Below, piece after piece: positions 32,068-40,468 of a stretch of DNA of 64,000 bases. Made by a program: the position numbers and the translations under genes. The DNA lies in the NCBI RefSeq assembly GCF_015169395.1, contig NZ_CP063458.1:3286001-3350000 (forward strand), given 5' to 3'. The notes under the pieces were generated by a model. That model saw nothing but the letters and a program-made list of their open reading frames with translations. It made no database searches and was not told the DNA's origin. Origin of the DNA: Humisphaera borealis (GTDB taxonomy: Bacteria; Planctomycetota; Phycisphaerae; Tepidisphaerales; Tepidisphaeraceae). Within the stretch, counting starts at the first letter, position 1; each line of letters opens with the position of its first letter.

Positions 32068-32515
32068 CGATCCCCAGCAGCCGAACAGTGCATCGTTGCC
32101 GGCCACGCTCGCACAACAATCGATCAAACGTCATCAACGTCCCGCTCACCTCGCCCGCCAGCGCCACATACAGACAGTCGGCAAGCGAGTGCCTGAGATC
32201 GATCGCGATGTTGACGGCCGCCTCCATCAGCCGCGCGGCGTCAACCAGCTCGATCACACCCTCGTCGATCATCGCGGCCCACGACTGGCGGGCACGAGCG
32301 ACCTCAGAAGGCTCCAACTGCTTCATCCGGAACTTGCGCACCACCGCACCCAGCACCTCCATGCCGATATGCGAGGGGGCGATCAACTGGTGACCCTCGA
32401 CGATCAGCGCCTGTGCCCGCTCGTGATGCGCTTCGGGGATCAGCCACTTCACGGCAACGCTGGCGTCAATCACCGCCAGGCTCGTTCGCGTGGTCGCGTA
32501 CAACGCGGCACTCAT
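32060..32515 (-). CDS. PIN-domain toxin (VapC-type ribonuclease)
   Basis: A 151-residue protein from the ATG at 32515. The PIN core is visible: LAVIDASVAVKWLIPE (first catalytic Asp), HIGMEVLGAV (Glu), LRHSLADCLYVALA (Asp) and LMTFDRLL (last Asp). VapC toxins cut tRNA or rRNA when freed from their antitoxin. The gene starts within the antitoxin stop (ATGA) and overlaps the recombinase start by 8 nt, giving a three-gene unit. Confidence 0.88.
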   Translation of the reverse strand: MSAALYATTRTSLAVIDASVAVKWLIPEAHHERAQALIVEGHQLIAPSHIGMEVLGAVVRKFRMKQLEPSEVARARQSWAAMIDEGVIELVDAARLMEAAVNIAIDLRHSLADCLYVALAGEVSGTLMTFDRLLCERGRQRCTVRLLGIDD

Positions 32516-32754
32516 CCGTTTCGGTCGCGTTCTTCGCGAATCAGCGGCGTGGAGTCGGGCAGCAACCCGCCACGCTCGAAGATGTCCGCCTTCAGCTTGT
32601 CCAGCCGGGCGATCAACTCCTGCCTCGGCCGCACCGCAGCCTCGGTGATCAACCGCCGCAGTTCCTCCGGCACCGAATGTCCGCGTCGCCGCGCGACGTC
32701 CCTGAATGCCGCCAGAATGCGTTCGTCGACGTTGCGCACGCGTACTTCCGCCAT
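32512..32754 (-). CDS. FitA/VapB-like ribbon-helix-helix antitoxin
   Basis: An 80-residue protein from the ATG at 32754, with GGAGGG five nucleotides upstream. The N-terminus MAEVRVRNVDERILAAFRD with GHSVPEELRRLITEAA is the FitA-type ribbon-helix-helix. The C-terminal half (KADIFERGGLLPDSTPLI) is the part that would wrap the toxin. Such antitoxins repress their own promoter, which would lie in the gap 32755-33056. ATGA coupling to the toxin. Confidence 0.85.
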   Translation of the reverse strand: MAEVRVRNVDERILAAFRDVARRRGHSVPEELRRLITEAAVRPRQELIARLDKLKADIFERGGLLPDSTPLIREERDRNG

Positions 32755-33056
32755 GTGGTCCCTCCCCATTGATGTGAGCGTCTGGATCGACCGTAGCACA
32801 CCTGAAGCCATGGCGCAAGCAGAATGTTCATGGGCCGCTTTTCACAAGCCGCCCCAGCGGTCCATTGAGGGACAAGTCGTCACGCATAACGTCCTTTATG
32901 ACCGAGAAGCGCGTGCCGCCGCGAGGTCACTGTCGGATGCACTTCCTGTGAGGATTCATATCAGGCCGCTAGCTGTCGTCATCGCCAGTAGGAATACAGT
33001 GCTGGCGGCACCGCCCAAGTCACGCACAGCAGCACAGTGAACCATCAGCCGGTTCG
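32755..33056. other. Intergenic region upstream of the toxin-antitoxin-recombinase operon
   Basis: About 300 nt with no convincing gene. It should contain the operon promoter and the antitoxin operator, but no clear -35/-10 pair or strong palindrome was picked out by eye. It also lies downstream of the relaxase-linked gene ending at 33057. Confidence 0.5.
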
Positions 33057-33476
33057 TCAGAGCTCGATCACTTCGATGACTACTTCTACCGCATCCGTTC
33101 TGTAGCGCGAGCTCGAATCCGATTCGCTGACCCACGGCACACGATGCCGGGTCAAACCCTCAAACAGGCGGGTGCCGCGTGCGGATTCGGCGTTCAGTCC
33201 GCTGCCGCGAATCGTGATCTTTCGGCCGGCGGCGTGGAGGGTGATGCCCTTATCGGGGTCGTACTCCATCTGGTCAATGAAGCTGTAGTTGATCGCCAGA
33301 ATCTGGCCGGACTTCTTCCGCAGCTCCAGGCAGACCGCACGCTCGCGGACGCCACGAAGCCAGCCGTAGTCGCCGAGGTCGTCAACGCCGTCATGGTCGG
33401 TCAAGGTGGCCGGCGGCGGCTCGGTCTCTCGCCGAACGGTGTATTTATCCAGCAGGGTCGTTGTTCTATCGCTCAA
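33057..33476 (-). CDS. Hypothetical protein coupled to the relaxase
   Basis: A 139-residue protein whose start overlaps the relaxase stop by 11 nt. It looks mostly beta (CLELRKKSGQILAINYSFIDQMEYDP, ITLHAAGRKITIRG, TDAVEVVIEVIEL). Proteins like this, with a short dyadic beta core, often travel with MobF relaxases in non-enteric elements and are uncharacterised. Translational coupling suggests a role in the relaxosome or in relaxase control. No known domain. Confidence 0.7.
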   Translation of the reverse strand: MSDRTTTLLDKYTVRRETEPPPATLTDHDGVDDLGDYGWLRGVRERAVCLELRKKSGQILAINYSFIDQMEYDPDKGITLHAAGRKITIRGSGLNAESARGTRLFEGLTRHRVPWVSESDSSSRYRTDAVEVVIEVIEL

Positions 33477-36123
33477 GGGCCACCTCCCGTTCTTGGTGCG
33501 GATGTAATGACAGCGCGGGCGGGTGCGGTTGGAGTTGATCGCGCGCGATTCGGTCGGTTTCGATGATGCGAACGCGGTCGCGAGGATCCGCCAGCAACTC
33601 CGTTGCCGTCTGACGGTCGTCGGTCCTTGTCACCGCTTCGAGCAGTGCCCGCTTATCGTCGGTATGAATGGTGACGCGGGACTTGCCGCGTGACACCGAC
33701 ACATAGAACTGTTGCTGGGACGAAGCCGGCAGCGATTCGGCGGACTGGCCGAGGATCACATGGTCCACGCTCTTGCCCTGGGACGCGTGCGACGTCGTGA
33801 CGTAGCCGTGTGCGAGGTGGCCGAAGTCCTTCGAGACGACCCAGCCGTTGCTCAGGCGAATGTCGCCCTTGGCAGTGAATCCCGCCACGGTATACGTCGC
33901 GCCGTTGTTGAGGCGCTGGCCGCCGAGCGTCTTGCCGTTGTGGGTGATGCGGATCACTTCGCCTTCGGCGACGGCAAGTTCGCCGGACTCAAAGACCGTG
34001 AACCGAGCCGCCTGATCAAGCGGCAGGGGCTGGCCGGTCATCGTCAATTGGTCGCCTTTGCGATGTCCCTTGGCGTTCTGGTGGAACACGATGACGCTGT
34101 CCGGCCCGTAGCGCACCGGGTCGGCGCGCTCGGCCTGCGTCAGATTCGTATTCCGCAGCACCTTCACAGTGCGTTCGTTCGGCTTGAGCCGGCCGAGGTG
34201 TTGGAGCTTCGCGCGGATTTCGGCGGTGATCTTCGCCGCCTCGCGATGGGTCGGTGACACCACCAGCGCCGACTCTCCGGCGGCGACGGACGACACGTAA
34301 TCCGCCGCCAGGTGCTGGTAACGGTCCTGTTCCGGCGATTCCTTGATCCAGCCCAGTTCGTCGAGCCGTTTGAAGCCCTCAGCTACTCGCCCTTCGCTTA
34401 CAGCCCTTACCGCTTGTTTGTACTGCCCCTTCTGCCGCTGGATGTCGCGAATCTCCGTCGGCACGCAGCCGGCTTCGGTTTCCAGCAGGCGAAGGGCCGC
34501 GCCGCGTTCGACGCTGCCGTGCTGGCGCTTGTCGCCCATCAGAATGACGCGCGCATGGAGGTCGCGGGCGAGGTCGAACACCTGCCGCATGGCCTTGGTA
34601 CCCAGAAGCCCAGCTTCATCGATCCACACGATCTGCCCGCGAATCTTCTGCTGCAACTCGGTATCGACCAACAGCCGAGCCACCGTGTCGGCGGCTGCGA
34701 ATCCCTCCTGTTCCCGGAGCACGCCGCGACTGGCGTCGGCGCTGGGGGCGAACGCGAAGACCTGCCGGCCGGTCTTTTCGATGGCCTCGACGGCCTCTTT
34801 CATCATGGAGGTCTTGCCGACACCGGCCGCGCCACGCACCAGAACCACGCGATCGCGCGAGGTCAGCACATGCTCAACCGCCCTGCGCTGGTCGGCGTTG
34901 AGCCAGTCCCGCTCGAAAACGTGCGGCGACTGGCTGATCGGGACGCAGGCCCCTCGGCCGGCGCGGGCAAACTCAATCATCCGCTTCTCTTCCTCCAGCA
35001 CCTGCGGCGTGGTGATCATCGTCCGGCCGTCTCGGGTCGCGCTCAGGTAATCGCTGCGCCGGTAGGCTGCATGGATCGACCGTTCACTCGTTTGCCCCAG
35101 GCTGCGCTTCATCGCCACGGCAAGCAGGTCGCGCTCAGGCACTACGCTCTTTCGCTCGAAACAGTGCTCCGTCGCCTGCTCGATCGCGGCAGTTGCGAAC
35201 TGCGGCGACATCCGGACCGGTTCCGCGCCAATCCGTCCGGCTACGGCGTCAAATGCGTCACGGTCCCCCTCGCCCAGCCGTGACGCCCACTCGGCCCGCA
35301 ATTCGTCCATCGTCAGGTTCTTCGCCTTGCGAACGCGCGTTTTCGCTCCCAACTCGCTTTTCGCTTTGGGGTCGTTGATTCCTTCGGCTTCCGCTTTGGC
35401 CTCGATCTGCGTGGTCCGCCGGGAAAACGCGGCGAGCAACGCACGGTCCGACATCCCGGCAATCTCGTACCCGTTGCCGGTTCGCTCCACTGCCAGCCCG
35501 AGATCGCCAAGGTTCTCGGCCATGCGGGCGTGGAAGACCACCTCAAAGTAGGACGCGTCGCGCTTCAGGCCGGCGAACTGGCCGGCTTTCCAGCGCTGCT
35601 CGACTGGGTCGTGCGTGGCCGAGAAGACGAAGCAGTGCGCGTGCAGGTGCGGATCGGGGACGCCGTCCACCGGCCGCGAGGTGAAATGGACGAACTCGCC
35701 CCAGACCATGTTGCCCGTGGTGCGGTCTTCATTGCTGCCGCCAATGCGGACGCGAGCCTGCATCTCGCGCTCCATATCCGCCATCGTGGTGCCGACAGCG
35801 TCGCGGAAGGCGTCCAGAATCCGCTCGTCGTTCGTCAGCCCGTATAACAGCGAGACGCTCTTTGGGACGTGGAAGTTGAAGTCGTAGCCGACTCGGCGGT
35901 TGGTTTGATTCGTTCTCGCCGTGAGTCGCTCGCTGGTGTTCGGGTCGAGATTCTGGCACAGCGCGTCCCATTGGGCCTTCTGAATGTCGCCGGACAATCC
36001 CAGCCGCTCGGCACCCAGCCCGTGCCAGCGCCCGCTGAGTTCCTGGCCTTCGGTGTAGTAGTCTGCCGTCGAGTAGTAGCTCATCGCACCCGCGGCGGAG
36101 GTGTTCTGCGTGATCCGGAGCAT
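33466..36123 (-). CDS. MobF (TrwC/TraI-type) relaxase-helicase
   Basis: An 885-residue two-domain protein. The N-terminal relaxase has candidate nicking tyrosines Tyr16/Tyr17 and Tyr22/Tyr23 in AMSYYSTADYYTEG, the motif FNFHVPKSVSLLYG, and the metal-binding three-His motif PDPHLHAHCFV (His159, 161, 163). The C-terminal RecD-like SF1 helicase has Walker A VRGAAGVGKTSM (about 429-440), Walker B IVWIDEAGLL (about 498-507) and the late motif YVTTSHASQGKSVD. It would nick oriT, stay linked to the strand and unwind it. It is shorter than F TraI because the extra C-terminal domains are absent. The coupled 139-residue gene follows. Confidence 0.95.
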   Translation of the reverse strand: MLRITQNTSAAGAMSYYSTADYYTEGQELSGRWHGLGAERLGLSGDIQKAQWDALCQNLDPNTSERLTARTNQTNRRVGYDFNFHVPKSVSLLYGLTNDERILDAFRDAVGTTMADMEREMQARVRIGGSNEDRTTGNMVWGEFVHFTSRPVDGVPDPHLHAHCFVFSATHDPVEQRWKAGQFAGLKRDASYFEVVFHARMAENLGDLGLAVERTGNGYEIAGMSDRALLAAFSRRTTQIEAKAEAEGINDPKAKSELGAKTRVRKAKNLTMDELRAEWASRLGEGDRDAFDAVAGRIGAEPVRMSPQFATAAIEQATEHCFERKSVVPERDLLAVAMKRSLGQTSERSIHAAYRRSDYLSATRDGRTMITTPQVLEEEKRMIEFARAGRGACVPISQSPHVFERDWLNADQRRAVEHVLTSRDRVVLVRGAAGVGKTSMMKEAVEAIEKTGRQVFAFAPSADASRGVLREQEGFAAADTVARLLVDTELQQKIRGQIVWIDEAGLLGTKAMRQVFDLARDLHARVILMGDKRQHGSVERGAALRLLETEAGCVPTEIRDIQRQKGQYKQAVRAVSEGRVAEGFKRLDELGWIKESPEQDRYQHLAADYVSSVAAGESALVVSPTHREAAKITAEIRAKLQHLGRLKPNERTVKVLRNTNLTQAERADPVRYGPDSVIVFHQNAKGHRKGDQLTMTGQPLPLDQAARFTVFESGELAVAEGEVIRITHNGKTLGGQRLNNGATYTVAGFTAKGDIRLSNGWVVSKDFGHLAHGYVTTSHASQGKSVDHVILGQSAESLPASSQQQFYVSVSRGKSRVTIHTDDKRALLEAVTRTDDRQTATELLADPRDRVRIIETDRIARDQLQPHPPALSLHPHQEREVALER

Positions 36124-36267
36124 GGGTTCATCTTTACGACGGCAATGGTTTCGGAATCGTTGACGGCGGCGACGATTCGTGCAGACTCAGTCGGCGACGC
36201 CGGCTTCGCCGGTGCCTGCAATGTTTCATTGCCGCATCGGCCGCGATGCTTTCAACGCATTCCGTTT

Positions 36268-36867
36268 TCATCCGCCGGAACCGCCGGTTACTTCCAGCAA
36301 TGAAAGTTCCCCCTGCCGCAGATCGGTCCCCTTGAGGTGGTAGGTTTTGACGAACGCCAGGCGGTCGCCGTTGAACATGAAGCGGATGTTGACGAAGAAG
36401 ACGCCATCACTGGGACTGCGGTACAGGAACTCTTTCTCCAACAGTTCCCGCACGCCGCGCTGATAGGTCCGGTCGCTCATGCCGTGGTCCTTGGCGACGT
36501 ACTGATTCAGCTTGATTTCGTCGGACCCGGGATTGGCGCGCATCTGGTGGTAGACCAGCTCGAAAACTTGAATGCCGGTCTTCGACAGTCCGGCGGCCTG
36601 CTTGATGCCGTCCAGAAACAGCTTGACGAAGCGGCTGGAATCGACTTCCTCCTCCCACCAGAAGCCCATCCCGCCGATGCCTTTAATCTCGCCGCTGGAG
36701 TGGTCGACGATGACCGAACCCTTGCCGCCGGGCACGTGGAACCGCTTGTTGCGGGTGGTGATGCCGCTGGTCGCCGGAACGCTGGGATTGGTCCGGTAGA
36801 CCGGGAAGCCCCGTTTGGTGCTGACCTGATTCGCCGCAAGTGCGGCAACTTGGCGCTCGTCCGTCAT
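36268..36867 (-). CDS. RepL-like replication initiator (winged-helix)
   Basis: A 199-residue protein from the ATG at 36867 with AGGAGGGG upstream. After an N-terminal region with FHVPGGKGSVIVDHSSGE, the last 100 residues form a winged helix: GIQVFELVYHQM, IKLNQYVAKDHGMSDRTYQRGVRELLEKEFLYRS and FFVNIRFMFNGDRLAFVKTY. The N-x-x-F-M-F-N-G-D-R-L ending closely resembles RepL-type plasmid replication proteins. It suggests that the element can replicate as a circle. It is upstream of the relaxase in the same direction, with the AT-richer gap 36868-37363 behind it as a possible origin. Confidence 0.75.
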   Translation of the reverse strand: MTDERQVAALAANQVSTKRGFPVYRTNPSVPATSGITTRNKRFHVPGGKGSVIVDHSSGEIKGIGGMGFWWEEEVDSSRFVKLFLDGIKQAAGLSKTGIQVFELVYHQMRANPGSDEIKLNQYVAKDHGMSDRTYQRGVRELLEKEFLYRSPSDGVFFVNIRFMFNGDRLAFVKTYHLKGTDLRQGELSLLEVTGGSGG

Positions 36868-37363
36868 TTTACCCCTCCTGTTTTGTCAGTAGACGGACAG
36901 GACATTGGCAGACAACCGACAAAAGCGCAAGGGGTTTTTGGCGGCGAACCACACGAATGTGGCGGTAGACCGTCTGATTGTGTCGTTGGGTGTTGAGGAT
37001 TTCCGCGGGGAAGCGGCCGTTCCCTTTCTTATACTTAAAAAGCACCCTTCAAATGAGGGTCCCGACGACGACGCGCGAATCCAAAGCGCTGGCGACGGCG
37101 GCGGGACCTTCCTTCCTTCGAGAACGGGGCGTGTTCGACCAAGCCTGTGAATAAGTCGCTTCGGGTGAGTCTTTCGGCTCATCAACGCCCGATGCAGCAA
37201 GCCCGACCGCCAGACTGCATTCAGGATAGATGTTGAGCCGCACAGGTTTCAGGACCGTCGGCAATCGTGCATCGTTTTATGCAGTGATGCGCCGCTGCAT
37301 TGGGGATTGCGCGGAAGACCCGTTCGTGATAGAGACGGGCTTGTCAATCATGGGGAAGCTGCG
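36868..37363. other. Gene-free region, candidate origin (oriV or oriT)
   Basis: About 500 nt between the divergent RepL-like gene and a rightward hypothetical gene. It includes an AT-rich patch (CTTATACTTAAAAAGC near 37030) followed by ACCCT-tcaaatg-AGGGT (a small inverted repeat near 37050) and several short TTGGC/CCGAC-type words. No clear iteron array or DnaA-box set was identified by eye. Its position beside the replication protein and relaxase is the main reason to suspect an origin. Confidence 0.4.
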
Positions 37364-38314
37364 ATGGGGCGAAGAACACGTGCTGACGTGAACGGCCAGT
37401 TGAGAATCGAGTGGGAATCGACGTCGGCACCCATGCCGACGCCACACCAGCCGTTGGAGCAGGATCGGCCGCCGCTCGCGGGCGCCATCAATTCGGTTCC
37501 ACGAGTCTCCACTCCCGCCGCGCGACCCATGGTTCAGATTCTGCCGTGGGACTTTCGCGAGAGCTTCCCGCCGCCGCTGACGGAGGCGATCGACGCAGGC
37601 CTGCTCGATGTGACCGACGCCGAGCCGGACAATCTCAGGAGCCTCCACGACGATTATGCTGCGCAGTATCTGGCCGTACTTGCGGCGATGGACACGCTGG
37701 CCGGCGCACGTTGTCGCGGCGTCGATCCGATGACCGGCCGCGTGCCCGGGACCGCGGTGGCGCGAGAGCGACTTCGACGGCATTTCTCGGCCGAGCAGGC
37801 GCGGCTGGAGCGGTCACTCGATGTCACGATCGGCGGCTACACCGAAGGATTCGGGGCCGACGCGGCGGATGCGTTCGTCAAGGCACTGCGCGCCCGGTAC
37901 GCCGGTGTTGCCGTCCAAACGGCGAAGGACGAACCATCGGCGTCGTCAGCAACCACGCCCGTCGAAAGCGAGAGTCGGACTTCAGGTCGGAGGTCCAAGC
38001 GGCCTTGCGCCCGGCTGCCGGTACCCAAGCCCTTACCCGCAGCGATCGGCGCTGGACACTTCGGGTATGAGTTTGACGGCCGGCCGGTGCGACCGTCGCT
38101 GGACGAGGTTCGCGAGATCACCCTCGCCCAGGCCCAGAAGCTCATCGGACTACTGCACGACATACACAATCCCGGCAATCAGCACGCGGCCGAAGCTGAG
38201 TTCCGCTCGGCGCTGGCGATGTACGCCGAGGATTTCGGGGACGACGCCGCCCGGCAACTCGAAGCCCATGCCCTTCGCCAGGCCCAACGAGAGCGGGCCG
38301 GCCGCAGGCGGTGA
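37364..38314 (+). CDS. Hypothetical element protein
   Basis: A 316-residue protein from MGRRTRADVNG at 37364 (GGGGAAG upstream). It is mostly hydrophilic. The middle has helical segments (ERLRRHFSAEQARLERSLDV and FGADAADAFVKALRARYAG), then a Ser/Pro/Lys-rich linker, and a C-terminal domain with GHFGYEFDGRPVRPSLDEV and EAEFRSALAMYAEDFGDDAARQLEAHA. The two FGxDAA segments look like an internal duplication. No known family. It is the first of two rightward genes. Confidence 0.65.
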   Translation: MGRRTRADVNGQLRIEWESTSAPMPTPHQPLEQDRPPLAGAINSVPRVSTPAARPMVQILPWDFRESFPPPLTEAIDAGLLDVTDAEPDNLRSLHDDYAAQYLAVLAAMDTLAGARCRGVDPMTGRVPGTAVARERLRRHFSAEQARLERSLDVTIGGYTEGFGADAADAFVKALRARYAGVAVQTAKDEPSASSATTPVESESRTSGRRSKRPCARLPVPKPLPAAIGAGHFGYEFDGRPVRPSLDEVREITLAQAQKLIGLLHDIHNPGNQHAAEAEFRSALAMYAEDFGDDAARQLEAHALRQAQRERAGRRR

Positions 38315-38410
38315 CCGGCGATGCGGGCTGGCGTGTCGTAAAAACCCCTTGCGCGAGCCGAACGCTCGTGCTAAGCACACACGAAGTGTTAATCAGTCAT
38401 GGAGGGAAAC

Positions 38411-39055
38411 ATGCCACGCAAGAAGAAGGATCAGCCTGCCGATACCGCAGAGAACGCCGCCAACACGAGCGCGCAGACCATGGAGCCACCGGTGCAGGAA
38501 TCCGCGAACACATCCGGGACAGCCGCTCCCTCATCCAGCGAACCGACGAACGACCTTCAGGCGTCGGCCAGTCAATCCGTTGATCCGGTGCCAGCCCGCA
38601 CCTGGGCACCGTCGTTCCGTACGACGCTGAATCTGTCGGCCAAAGGCGTCGTCATCGGCGTCCGCAGCGGCAACGACTGGGTCATCGGATTCCCTGAAGA
38701 TCCCGGCCACGAGGTCAAGCAGAAGCTGAGCGACGCCGGATTCAGCTACCGGGCGCGGGACCGCAAGTGGACGACGTACACGCACGCGCCGACCCGACCG
38801 CCGGTCGAGACGCTGGCCAGATCACTCAAGACGCAGTTCGGCGACGAAATCTCCATCGCCGACTACGCCACCCGCCAGGTGGTGATCGCCTTCGAGAACA
38901 AGCCCGACGACGAGGTGACCGCCGCCCTGAAGGAAGCCGGGTTCCACTACCGCCCGGACCAGACTTGGAACGCCGACTTCACGCCGGCGGCTCAGGACTT
39001 CGCCCGCAATCTCGCCCAGAGCCTTCCCGACCGGCCACGGTCCATCGCGGGCTGA
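38411..39055 (+). CDS. Hypothetical element protein with duplicated small domain
   Basis: A 214-residue protein from MPRKKKDQ at 38411, GGAGGG five nucleotides upstream. A Thr/Ser/Glu-rich, probably disordered N-terminus is followed by two similar alpha-beta units: VKQKLSDAGFSYRARDRKWTTY and VTAALKEAGFHYRPDQTWNADF. The shared pattern (L-x-x-A-G-F-x-Y-R-x-x-x-x-W) is also seen in N-terminal parts of some plasmid-borne DNA-modifying proteins. Possibly single-strand DNA handling; not established. Confidence 0.7.
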   Translation: MPRKKKDQPADTAENAANTSAQTMEPPVQESANTSGTAAPSSSEPTNDLQASASQSVDPVPARTWAPSFRTTLNLSAKGVVIGVRSGNDWVIGFPEDPGHEVKQKLSDAGFSYRARDRKWTTYTHAPTRPPVETLARSLKTQFGDEISIADYATRQVVIAFENKPDDEVTAALKEAGFHYRPDQTWNADFTPAAQDFARNLAQSLPDRPRSIAG

Positions 39056-39241
39056 CTCCCGTCCAAGGAACGCAGCCGCCACTTCCCGGCGCGGCCCGTA
39101 GCATTGCACTCTTCCCTACGGCTCTGATCCGTCATCGCCAGGGGCACATGGCATCAAGTCAACGGACACGCAAAGGAAGCCGAACGCTGGATGGAGTATC
39201 AAATTGCGTAGAAACGTGGGAGAAGAATGGACCGTGGTGAT

Positions 39242-39466
39242 TTAGCCTTCTGACGGGCGTTTTTGATAGCGCCAGCCAGAGCGGTTTCTCAGAGGAGAGT
39301 TTTTGCCAGCGTTTTTGCCAGCCCGGCCGCTCGAAAACATTCGCTCGGCAAGCTCACGGAGATCTAAGGGAACATCGAACAACTCCTTGCCGTGCGTCCT
39401 TCCGTCCTTAGTCAGTTTGTAGGCTGCAAAACCCCTACTGTTAAACCGCTCGCGCCGTCTACGCAA
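39242..39466 (-). CDS. Doubtful small basic protein
   Basis: A 74-residue frame, strongly basic, with ELFDVPLDLRELAERMF and a Lys/Arg/Gly-rich tail (GKNAGKNSPLRNRSGWRYQK). The tail is reminiscent of C-terminal ends of some integrases, so it could be a remnant. It overlaps the lipoprotein gene by 55 nt and has no clear ribosome binding site. Confidence 0.25.
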   Translation of the reverse strand: MRRRRERFNSRGFAAYKLTKDGRTHGKELFDVPLDLRELAERMFSSGRAGKNAGKNSPLRNRSGWRYQKRPSEG

Positions 39467-39855
39467 ACCGCTCCAGCAATCTCTAGTGCAGGAGCGAGGA
39501 CGCCGAGTTGTGGCTGAAGAGTAGTAGCTCTCAGGTGCCCGCCTGCCAAGGAACTGGCATCGCCGAGCGACTGAATCCGTGTGGAACGAATGACGCTCAT
39601 TCCATTGCGCTTTTCCAGCACGAGAACTTGCACGATAGCAAGCTCTCGATTGGCAACTCGAATCTTGTCGCCTTCCGTAGTCGCTCGCAGCAAAGGCTGG
39701 AAGTCAGCAGAGTCCCCGGTCTGATTTAAACCTTCTACAATGCCGTAAGCGGAGTGAGTAATTCGTGCCGGATCACTAGGCTCAGGCGGAGCTTTGCTGG
39801 AACATCCAAAGACACCCAGAAGCACCAACACAATAAACACGGCTCGCTGCACCAT
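39412..39855 (-). CDS. Lipoprotein next to an RHS tip (possible immunity protein)
   Basis: A 147-residue protein with a lipoprotein signal: MVQRAVFIVLVLLGVFGCSSK, lipobox LGVFG-C with Cys18. The mature part contains DKIRVANRELAIVQVLVLEKRN and is not of a known family. It follows the RHS-tip gene by only 4 nt on the same strand. In RHS systems the gene directly after the variable tip often encodes immunity, and an envelope lipoprotein could serve that role if the tip acts outside the cytoplasm. Inference from position only. Confidence 0.6.
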   Translation of the reverse strand: MVQRAVFIVLVLLGVFGCSSKAPPEPSDPARITHSAYGIVEGLNQTGDSADFQPLLRATTEGDKIRVANRELAIVQVLVLEKRNGMSVIRSTRIQSLGDASSLAGGHLRATTLQPQLGVLAPALEIAGAVCVDGASGLTVGVLQPTN

Positions 39856-39859
39856 ATGC

Positions 39860-40465
39860 TTACCTCACACGTCGTTGCCGATGCTCAATCCACGACGTTT
39901 GCGTTACTAACTGGACCGCCTTTTCATTCAACTCTACATGGTCAACCCATTCAACCAGTTGCTTGCCGTCATCGCAAGTACACTTCACCCACGCAGACTG
40001 GATATGGCTGGTAACTTCTGTCGCACTCTTGAATACAACTTCTTCCCGAATGACTTGGCGAAAGTCATCCTGATAGTTTGGAAGAGGTGGCGCGTAACCC
40101 TCAGGTCTATCAATCAATCCTGGAAACATGGATAGCGTCACGAACATTCTTGACCCTGCTGGCAATATTCGTATCTCTTCACGGTCTGGCCCCATTTGCA
40201 CGATTTCGCACTTCCCACTCGAAATAATTGAAGGTGGAATATTGGTATATTCTCGCTTGTCATTTCTATTGATCGTTCGAGTGCTGCGGGTTGACACAAT
40301 TGCCGACCAATTCGTCCACTGAGATGGATCATCGCCTTGCAGCCCTATCGGATCAACAAACCGCACCGAGTTGGAATCGACGAACTCATAGAGATTGTTC
40401 GTTCCGCCCTCATAGTCAATTGGATCAGGCTCCAACCACCGACCAAGACTTGCGCGATAAGACAT
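39860..40465 (-). CDS. RHS core end plus variable tip (5'-truncated or orphan)
   Basis: A 201-residue frame that begins MSYRASLGRWLEPDPIDYEG...NLYEFV...VDPIGLQ, the end of the RHS repeat-associated core, followed by a ~165-residue C-terminal tip with no recognised toxin motif (it contains a C-T-C pair and several acidic strands). The long YD-repeat region that should come first is absent; the transglutaminase-like gene ends 3 nt upstream. So it is either an orphan rhs-CT cassette or a remnant left by recombination. Base composition is lower in GC than the neighbours, which suggests transfer. Confidence 0.75.
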   Translation of the reverse strand: MSYRASLGRWLEPDPIDYEGGTNNLYEFVDSNSVRFVDPIGLQGDDPSQWTNWSAIVSTRSTRTINRNDKREYTNIPPSIISSGKCEIVQMGPDREEIRILPAGSRMFVTLSMFPGLIDRPEGYAPPLPNYQDDFRQVIREEVVFKSATEVTSHIQSAWVKCTCDDGKQLVEWVDHVELNEKAVQLVTQTSWIEHRQRRVR

Positions 40466-40468
40466 GGC

